Of a DNA stretch of 64,000 nucleotides, positions 58,047 to 64,000 are shown piece by piece. A program made the translations under genes and the position numbers. The DNA is from Candidatus Accumulibacter contiguus (lineage in GTDB: Bacteria > Pseudomonadota > Gammaproteobacteria > Burkholderiales > Rhodocyclaceae). Position 1 is the first letter of the stretch. Each line of letters starts with the position of its first letter. The stretch is from the NCBI RefSeq assembly GCF_012940005.1, contig NZ_SPMX01000006.1, forward strand, positions 214,180 to 278,179, given 5' to 3'. The notes below the pieces were generated by a model. It worked only from the letters and a program-made list of their open reading frames with translations. It was not told where the DNA came from and searched no databases.

Positions 58047-59678
58047 TTAAATGCGAAAGAACTCGGCTGCTGCACGCAGGCGATGCGCTGTCGTGGCGAG
58101 ATCGGTCGCCGTAGCGGACACCTGCGCGGCGGCCGAACTGTTCTCCTGGGATCCGGTTGCGATACTTGCGACCGCAGCGGCAATTTCGCCACTGCTTTGG
58201 CTTTGCGCGCCGAGTCCTTGGGCAATCTGCTGAATATGGCTGACCAGCATGCCGGTTTCGGCGGCAATGGCGTCCATCGTCGCCTTGGTCGCCTGGACGG
58301 AGTGAATGCTTTCGCGTGCCTTTTCCGATCCCGCACCCATTGCATCGATGGCGCTCTCGATCCCTGACTGGACCTGGGTGATCATCGCCGTGATGCGGTC
58401 GGTCGATTGGGCGGTACGTTCGGCGAGTTTTCTCACCTCGTCGGCGACGACCGCAAAGCCTCGCCCCTGTTCGCCAGCGCGGGCCGCTTCGATGGCCGCG
58501 TTCAGGGCAAGCAGATTGGTCTGGTCGGCGATCTCGCGAATCACGCCAACGATGCTGGAAATCTCACGGGAATGTTCACCGAGTGACAGCATCGAATCCG
58601 CGGTGCCTTGAACATCGCTCGCGAGGTGCTCGACCACCCGCGTCGTGCTGGTGATTTCGGCGCTGCCCTGATCGCAGCGTTCCCCAGCCTGCTGAACCTT
58701 GATCTTTGCCGCATCGGATTGTGCGGCCATCACCGAGATGCCGCTCGACATCTGTTCCACAGTGGACACCATGGCACTGACCGACGCACTCTGAACGCGC
58801 GCGCTGTCGGCGACCGTGGCGATCGTCGATGAGAGCTGCGCGGCAGAAGCGCTGACCGTCTGGGCCGCGGCACGAATTTCCCCGACTGTCCGCCGCAGGT
58901 TGCTGGTCGTGGTGTCGAGGGAACGCAGCAGGTCACCGATTTCATCGGCGCGCTCGCTGGCTTGTGCTTGCTGGTCGAGCGCACCGCTGGCGATATTGCC
59001 CAAATGCTGGCTCGCCTCCCTGATGCCCGCCAGCAGCGATTTGCCAAAGAAGTAGTTGGCGGCGGCGGCGAGCGTAGCACTCAAGACAAACACCAGCAGC
59101 AACACGCGCAGGTCGGATTGGGTGGTGGCGGCCGTGCCAGTCTCGACCTCTGTTTGTTCCCGGGTGCTCAGGGAAACCACGTCATCGATGGCCTTGCGAT
59201 GTTCAGCATAGTGCGTCGCGAGTTTGTTCAGGGACGTGCGCGCCGTCGTCGCGTCACCAGACTGGACGGCAGGAACGAACTCCTTGTCGGCAATTTCAAA
59301 AAATCGCATCGCCGGCGCATGTGCATCGTTCAGGAAACGGGTCTTGATGCCTTCGGGCAATTGCTGTCCGGACCAGAACCTGTGACGCCCGTCGTAGTCC
59401 TGTCGCAGTTGCTGCAACTTGCCAATCAGTGCGGCACGTTCGTCCACCCGGTCGGGGTCGACGATCTGCAGCGCGGTGAGGTAGGATTCGATGATGTAGT
59501 TGGGTGGCGGGAGGATGTCCGCGACCAGATCCTTGTAGAGGACGATGCGATTGTAGTTCGGGCCACCGACCTTGGTCTGGTTGATCGTATGCCAGGTCCA
59601 GACGCCGAAAACCAGGAAGCCGGTAGCCAGGGCAAGGGTCACCAGCAGAAGTTGTATGCGTAGACTGAAACGAGTCAT
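58047..59678 (-). CDS. Methyl-accepting chemotaxis protein
   Basis: A 543-residue transmembrane receptor. Helices at about 8-28 and 190-210 flank a mostly helical periplasmic domain of about 160 residues, probably a four-helix bundle. A HAMP-like linker leads into the signalling domain, whose hairpin tip reads [20 protein letters not shown] and [20 protein letters not shown], the invariant CheA/CheW contact. There is no C-terminal pentapeptide for CheR/CheB docking. The ligand is unknown, and no chemotaxis genes are nearby. Confidence 0.93.
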   Translation of the reverse strand: MTRFSLRIQLLLVTLALATGFLVFGVWTWHTINQTKVGGPNYNRIVLYKDLVADILPPPNYIIESYLTALQIVDPDRVDERAALIGKLQQLRQDYDGRHRFWSGQQLPEGIKTRFLNDAHAPAMRFFEIADKEFVPAVQSGDATTARTSLNKLATHYAEHRKAIDDVVSLSTREQTEVETGTAATTQSDLRVLLLVFVLSATLAAAANYFFGKSLLAGIREASQHLGNIASGALDQQAQASERADEIGDLLRSLDTTTSNLRRTVGEIRAAAQTVSASAAQLSSTIATVADSARVQSASVSAMVSTVEQMSSGISVMAAQSDAAKIKVQQAGERCDQGSAEITSTTRVVEHLASDVQGTADSMLSLGEHSREISSIVGVIREIADQTNLLALNAAIEAARAGEQGRGFAVVADEVRKLAERTAQSTDRITAMITQVQSGIESAIDAMGAGSEKARESIHSVQATKATMDAIAAETGMLVSHIQQIAQGLGAQSQSSGEIAAAVASIATGSQENSSAAAQVSATATDLATTAHRLRAAAEFFRI

Positions 59679-59717
59679 CGGGAAGACCTCCGGGGCATGA
59701 TTGGCGTTGGCTGATGG

Positions 59718-60359
59718 TCACCGCGCCAGGTCGGCGCTCTGCCGAGCCAGAACAGAGAGCCACACCTCATCGCCACCCTGCGGTCCGGTACCGCCAACCG
59801 CCTGGCCGGACGCGTCACGCAGGGCAATACGCACAGCGCTTGTGCCCTCGTGGCTGGCGAGGCTCCAGTTCCACAGATAGTACCACTGCGACAGATCGCG
59901 CAGCCGCTTGTCCGTCGCTTGCTGCAGCCAGGCGTCGCTGACCTGCAGCTGCAGCACCTGGTCAGCATCGACATGCGCTGCAACGATGTGGGCGGCATCC
60001 AGGCCGATGCCCCGGCTGGCGACGGCCGCAAGCCATTCCTGAAATTGTCGGAGATGCTTTGCGCCGGCCCCACGGCGATTGAAGATACCCAAGCCGTTGA
60101 GCACGATCACGATGATCACCGGTGCAAGCACGCCGAGCGTACCTGCCGTCGTGCGCGCGACATCGAATCTCATCAGGGCCAGGGCGATGGCCAGGGCAGT
60201 GACCATCCAGGCCGCCAGCCCCAGCAGCACGCGGCCAGCCCGGGTCAGGAATATTCCGACAGTCATCGGCGGAAAAAGCACCTCCCGCAACACGCTGCCG
60301 ACAGCATGGTAATCGACGACGCTGGTCAGCCTCGCGGGGCCCTTTGGCAGGTCAGCCAT
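59718..60359 (-). CDS. Two-helix membrane protein of unknown function
   Basis: A 213-residue protein with two hydrophobic segments at about 40-62 and 75-93 and a C-terminal soluble part rich in Ala, Asp and Gln (SQWYYLWNWSLASHEG). No family was recognised. Its start overlaps the end of the DUF3592 gene by 8 bases, so the two are probably made together and may form one membrane complex. It follows that gene and precedes the chemoreceptor on the same strand by 39 bases. Confidence 0.7.
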   Translation of the reverse strand: MADLPKGPARLTSVVDYHAVGSVLREVLFPPMTVGIFLTRAGRVLLGLAAWMVTALAIALALMRFDVARTTAGTLGVLAPVIIVIVLNGLGIFNRRGAGAKHLRQFQEWLAAVASRGIGLDAAHIVAAHVDADQVLQLQVSDAWLQQATDKRLRDLSQWYYLWNWSLASHEGTSAVRIALRDASGQAVGGTGPQGGDEVWLSVLARQSADLAR

Positions 60360-61476
60360 GCGGTTGCCCTGGTTCGCCTCCTGATCTTGCCCGAAGGGTC
60401 AGCCAGAGAATCCCCAGCGGCAGGCCCGTCAGCACCAGCAAGCCGAGAATGACGCAGATCCAGACGCCGGCAAGCGCGTCGCCAAGGAGGGTGGCGAGCG
60501 CTGGGTCTGCTCCCGTTTCCAGGACGGCATTGCCGGGCGCCTGCGGATCGTGAAAAACGGCCACCGTGCCGCCACCCTGCAGCTGCATTGAATACGCCTC
60601 CAGCCGCTGCTCGACCGCTACCTTGTCGCGGTTCGGGCGCATGCCCAGGCGGATGACGTCGCCAGCATGGACGATATTGCCGACGCGATAGCGGTAATGG
60701 ATCTCGGCCACCCATGCTGGGCGCCAGCCGCGCCCGACACTCACCCGGGTTTCGTTGAGGCGAATGCTGCGTAGCTGTCCTTCGGTCACGGGCCAGGCGC
60801 GCGTGGCCTCGGCCCGTTGCCACTCGGCCGACAGGGTACGATAGTCGTTCCAGTATGTCGCAGCAGTGACCGCAAGGATGCCTTCGAGAACCAGCACCAC
60901 GACCGCCACACCGAGCCACCTGTTGCACCGGTCGCGCAGCGCATCGGGCGCTTGCCCCCACAGCACGCCTCGATCCCAGACAATGGCGAACCTGGCCGGA
61001 GCTGCTGTCGCCGACGTTTCCGGATCGACGCGATACTGCATGGCGGCCACCGCGATATTGGTCGGCGGCACGCTGTCGCCAACGACCTGGTCACAGCGGA
61101 TGCGGATCGATTCTTTGGATTCGTTATCGTGATGCTCGACCAGGCGGACAACGAGCTCGCGGGCGGTGGTTTCCGTCTGCAGTTGAACCGGGTGACCCGG
61201 TACGGTGGCGATCACGGCGGATACTTGCCGAAGCAGCCGACGACGGAAGGCGTTGATGACCAGCAGCGGCGCCTGCAGCAGTAGCGCGGCGATTACCAGC
61301 AGGCTGATGAGGCCAGCCGGACCGGCTGGCTGCGGACTATCGAGGGCCAGCGGCAGCGCGGCCAGCAACAGTCCGCCCAGGGTAACGGCGCGGTAGAGGC
61401 GTACCATTGCCTGCCAGTGAGCAGAGGGGGTTTGCAGCAATGGATGAATGGAGAGTGTTGGTGATGAATCAGCCAT
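60352..61476 (-). CDS. DUF3592-domain membrane protein
   Basis: A 374-residue membrane protein. Two helices lie at about 30-75, a soluble domain at about 85-180, then a helix near 195-215, a DUF3592 domain (about 225-325) and a final helix near 335-360. The DUF3592 region is recognised from ATRAWPVTEGQLRSI, AEIHYRYRVGNIVHAGD and VAVFHDPQAPGNAVLE. The family's function is unknown. The first gene of a two-gene unit; about 170 bases separate it from the divergent radC fragment. Confidence 0.8.
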   Translation of the reverse strand: MADSSPTLSIHPLLQTPSAHWQAMVRLYRAVTLGGLLLAALPLALDSPQPAGPAGLISLLVIAALLLQAPLLVINAFRRRLLRQVSAVIATVPGHPVQLQTETTARELVVRLVEHHDNESKESIRIRCDQVVGDSVPPTNIAVAAMQYRVDPETSATAAPARFAIVWDRGVLWGQAPDALRDRCNRWLGVAVVVLVLEGILAVTAATYWNDYRTLSAEWQRAEATRAWPVTEGQLRSIRLNETRVSVGRGWRPAWVAEIHYRYRVGNIVHAGDVIRLGMRPNRDKVAVEQRLEAYSMQLQGGGTVAVFHDPQAPGNAVLETGADPALATLLGDALAGVWICVILGLLVLTGLPLGILWLTLRARSGGEPGQPHG

Positions 61477-61648
61477 CAGAGTCCAGAGCTAGATACCTCT
61501 TCGGAGTCGAGACAGTAGCCTGCCTTTGCGACTGCGTCAATCATGCGCCCTGCAAGGAAGGGAAACGGTCATGACTTCCATCATCGGGGGTGCCTGCAAC
61601 AGTCATGACCGTTAGAATGCATGGCAGCACATTGCTGGGGGTAACAAG

Positions 61649-62107
61649 ATGGCGATTAGCGACTGGCCAGAGGACGAGCGACCACGTGAACGCTTGCTCG
61701 CCCATGGTGCGGCATCCTTGTCGGATGCCGAATTGCTGGCAATTTTCCTGCGTGTCGGCGTCAAGGGAAAAAGCGCCGTCGATCTGGGGCGCGAGCTGAT
61801 CGGTCGATTCTGCGGCCTGAACCGCATGTTCGCTGCCAGCCAGGCGGAGTTTTCTGCGGTGCCCGGCATGGGGCCGGCGAAGTACGCCCAATTGCAGGCA
61901 GTCCTGGAAATGGCTCGGCGCGCGCTCGGCGAGGAAATGCGCCAGGGACTCACCTTTGCCTCTCCTGGTGCCGTACGCGACTACCTGCGGCTGCATCTCG
62001 CGGGCCTGGAGCACGAGGTCTTCCTTGCCTTGTGGCTGGATGCACAGAATCGCCTGATTGTCGCTGAAGAGCTCTTCCGCGGTACGCTAACGCAGACCAG
62101 TGTCTAA
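61649..62107 (+). pseudogene. radC: RadC-family protein, 3' truncated
   Basis: 152 residues that match the N-terminal two thirds of Rad[41 protein letters not shown], the helix-hairpin-helix [20 protein letters not shown] and the start of the MPN/JAB fold ([20 protein letters not shown]). The protein stops after GTLTQTSV, exactly where the metal motif HxHPSG-x7-D would follow, so the JAMM site is missing. The TAA comes from sequence foreign to the gene. The usual length is about 225. This marks the left edge of the accessory DNA that fills the rest of the window. Confidence 0.85.
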
Positions 62108-62455
62108 GCACACGCAGGAACATTCTAAAGCACAGATCGGTAGCTCAGGCATCCCCATTCGCTTCCACGGCAGGATACAATCGAAGCGTCCTGTTCCGCT
62201 GAACAGCGCTGCGTGAGTCTCAAGAAGTGGGGGGCTGTCAGGGGCGACAGCGGCTATAGAAGGCGCTGAACTGCTCACGGTAATGCTCACGTACCCCAAG
62301 CTAGAATGAGCCATGTTCTAGGCGGCGTCTGACAGTTTCCAGGGGTGAGCAGTCAGTGACGGTAGTACAACACTGCTGGTTCGGGAGACTGTGTTTAGCG
62401 GGTTTCAGCGCTAATTGTATGTCGAAGCAACCTGATTACATTTCATGGCCCAGAG
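62108..62455 (+). other. Gene-free junction region after truncated radC
   Basis: About 350 bases with no supported gene. The remaining part of radC is not found. Around 62300-62320 a CTAGAA/TTCTAG inverted repeat with a 9-base spacer is visible, and composition becomes more AT-rich toward 62400. It may hold the scar of an insertion and the promoter of the next gene, but no transposon end could be identified. Confidence 0.5.
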
Positions 62456-62941
62456 ATGACGTCGAACCAAATACCTGAAATAGAACTCGCATCCTACCGA
62501 TTCAAGTTAAAGCGAATTCAGCGTGATGAACTACCGCAATTGCTGGAGACACTCCTCCAGCAGGGGCGTCTTACGGAGTCGCTTGCACCTGATATTGCAG
62601 AAGCAATCGAGCGAGGAGCGAGCCGCCGGCTTACAAGCGAATTGCTCTCTAAAGTTATTGCAGCGACCAACTCCAAAAGAATATTCGATGCAGGAAGGGA
62701 AACTCTTAATCTTTGCCGTGAAGAGTGGTATAGGTTCGTCGGATTGATTGATGATGAAGATGTGGAGAAGCAATTAGTAGAAATTATCTACGACCACGTT
62801 AGCAACGGTCAAACCCCAACTCATTTTTTACGCATTCTTGATGCATTGGTCGAGCGTGGTTCTCATCGCAGTATTGAAGTGATTCAGGTCTTGATCTATG
62901 AACTCGATCCGAAATTGCAGTCCGCAAATGTCGTTTTTTGA
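62456..62941 (+). CDS. Unknown protein, accessory
   Basis: A 161-residue, largely helical and acidic protein (FKLKRIQRDELPQLLETLLQ, LIDDEDVEKQLVEIIYDHVS). No family was recognised, and no signal peptide or membrane segment is present. Codon use and base composition are clearly more AT-rich than in the core genes. It overlaps the following AlbA_2-type gene by 14 bases, so the two probably act together; such pairs next to an insertion sequence are often defence or toxin-antitoxin modules, but that is inference. Confidence 0.65.
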   Translation: MTSNQIPEIELASYRFKLKRIQRDELPQLLETLLQQGRLTESLAPDIAEAIERGASRRLTSELLSKVIAATNSKRIFDAGRETLNLCREEWYRFVGLIDDEDVEKQLVEIIYDHVSNGQTPTHFLRILDALVERGSHRSIEVIQVLIYELDPKLQSANVVF

Positions 62942-63678
62942 CAGCGTAAAGGATCAAATAAGTGAAGAAAGTGCACCTCAAGAATTTGGAAACATTCTTT
63001 ATAACCGATGGCTTCTTCAATTCCATGTTGAACGGCTGCGTGCTGCATTGGCTGCGCTAAAGGTTAGGCTAGATGCAACAGAAAACAAAGAATCGTCAAT
63101 TGATCAGCAAATGCTTCCATCCGATAATACTTATGTAGACGACAAAAACAAAGGCATGAATGGCTCATGGCGACAAGCACCGGAACCCGGCGACGTTTTC
63201 GCACTCATTAAACGCGGTGAGGGGCCACATCTCGAATTTAAATCCACCCTTCGGGTAAGCTTGCCGCCTAAACAAGATACACCTCAATATGTCATCGAGG
63301 GTGAAGTTCTGAAGACTGTCTGTGGATTTCTGAATAAAGACGGTGGTGAGCTAGTTATAGGAGTAACGGATAACGGCGAATGCCTAGGAATTGAAGCAGA
63401 TAAGTTCAAGAACCTCGATGAGTTTCAGAAGCACTTCTCAAACCTGATGCGGACGAAGATTGGAATACAGTTTTACGCAGCCTTCGTGTTCGGCCATGTT
63501 GTCCCGATTCAAGATAAGCATGTGTTCTACGTGAAATGTATACCTAGCGATCAGAAGGTATTCGCAAAGGTCAAGAAAAAAAAAGGATGATCCTGAAGTT
63601 GAAGAATTCTTTGTCCGAACCGGCTCCCAAACAGAGAGGCTAGAAGGCACCCGATTACCCACAACTCACTTGACATAG
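62928..63678 (+). pseudogene. AlbA_2/Schlafen-type DNA-binding domain protein, frameshifted in poly-A
   Basis: The N-terminal 85 residues contain a coiled helix (LLQFHVERLRAALAALKVRL); then comes an AlbA_2 domain: RGEGPHLEFKSTLR, VLKTVCGFLNKDGGELVIGV, TDNGECLGIEAD and NLMRTKIG. The frame ends at 63590 after nine A (63576-63584). With eight A it continues as DDPEVEEFFVRTGSQTERLEG to TAG at 63676-63678, the usual closing block of this domain, so a one-base insertion is the simplest view. Start ATG 62928 gives the smaller overlap with the previous gene; ATG 62898 is possible. Related proteins include Schlafen-like nucleases and regulators in defence islands. Confidence 0.75.
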
Positions 63679-63815
63679 GAGCGCGCGGCGTGGCTTGACT
63701 CCAACGCGATAGCAAACGCTGTTGCATTTCCGCTTACCCACCCCATATATGCAAACGGCAACAGTTTTCAAGCTGTTGTTAAAACGTATATTTCGTAATC
63801 TTGCGGAGGTATGGC

Positions 63816-64000
63816 ATGGGTTGGGCAGCGGAGGAGTTCAAGGATCTGGATTTGGGGGATGCGCGGCGGACGCGGCGCTTGATCAAGCTGGTGGATGATC
63901 TGTCGGCACAACCGACCGGAAGCATCCCGGTGGCTTGCGGGGGTTGGGCGGAAACCAAAGCGGCCTACCGGCTGCTGGACAATCCCGCGACGGACTGGCG
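63816..64000 (+). mobile_element. IS4-family transposase, 5' part
   Basis: The frame begins MGWAAEEFKDLDLGDARRTR with GGAGGT just upstream and continues to the window edge with GSIPVACGGWAETKAAYRLL. This is the N-terminal Tn5/IS50-like DNA-binding domain of IS4-family transposases. The catalytic DDE part lies beyond the window. The left end of the element should be in 63680-63810; a CAACAG/CTGTTG inverted repeat at 63759-63778 is visible, but the true terminal repeat was not identified. Confidence 0.88.

Overview
The window reads as a chromosome segment of a high-GC betaproteobacterium, most likely a Rhodocyclales member such as the Candidatus Accumulibacter/Zoogloea group. This placement is inferred from gene content and was not tested by any search. 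The supporting content is a VPLPA/PEP-CTERM surface protein with a perfect sigma-54 promoter, a ccsA-like gene divergent from ffh, an rppH/CNP1 pair, dut-coaBC next to radC, a Coq7 hydroxylase and many multi-domain signalling proteins. No rRNA, tRNA or CRISPR array was seen.

Left flank (1-10.5 kb): the tail of a CaiB/BaiF CoA-transferase; a DUF4157 protein with a second, M35-like zinc site; a PEP-CTERM protein; and, on the minus strand, a tightly packed signalling operon. The operon runs solute-binding protein, hybrid-type histidine kinase, response regulator, then REC-REC-PAS-GAF-PAS-GGDEF-EAL, with mobA coupled at its end.

Central glycan locus (10.7-35.5 kb, plus strand): CDP-3,6-dideoxyhexose enzymes (rfbF, rfbG, rfbH and an SDR reductase), a Wzm/Wzt ABC exporter with a carbohydrate-binding tail, and a complete pathway to CMP-2-aminoethylphosphonate (PEP mutase fused to a nucleotidyltransferase, phosphonopyruvate decarboxylase, AEP transaminase, a PntC-like cytidylyltransferase). 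A TagF-like CDP-alcohol phosphotransferase-family protein follows and is the obvious candidate to place the phosphonate on the glycan. Downstream are a methyltransferase/kinase-like protein with a poly-T frameshift, a second methyltransferase, a WbsX-like protein, GT2 transferases, a thiamine-diphosphate enzyme that could make a branched (yersiniose-like) sugar, a NeuB-like synthase and a frameshifted polytopic membrane protein. The locus carries decay scars: a methyltransferase remnant, an internally deleted copy of the thiamine enzyme, a DUF4143-type ATPase remnant and a truncated PIN toxin beside an intact Phd antitoxin. Together the intact genes describe an ABC-exported surface polysaccharide with dideoxy or branched sugars and probable aminoethylphosphonate decoration.

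Right flank (35.5-61.6 kb): an MscS channel with a cyclic-nucleotide domain, moeA and moaA, a GspE/PilB-like ATPase, an orphan jetB-jetC pair (Wadjet condensin parts without jetA or jetD), a divergent pyruvate kinase, then housekeeping genes (ffh, proS, rppH, coq7, dut, coaBC), a possible small RNA upstream of dut's 3' end, a chemoreceptor and two membrane proteins.

Right end (61.6-64 kb): radC is cut off after 152 codons. Visibly AT-richer accessory DNA follows, holding an unknown gene, an AlbA_2/Schlafen-like gene with a poly-A frameshift, and the start of an IS4-family transposase that runs off the window. Four genes in the window are broken by what looks like one extra base in an A/T homopolymer (two in the same gene region at 34.1 kb), which may be biology or a sequencing artefact.
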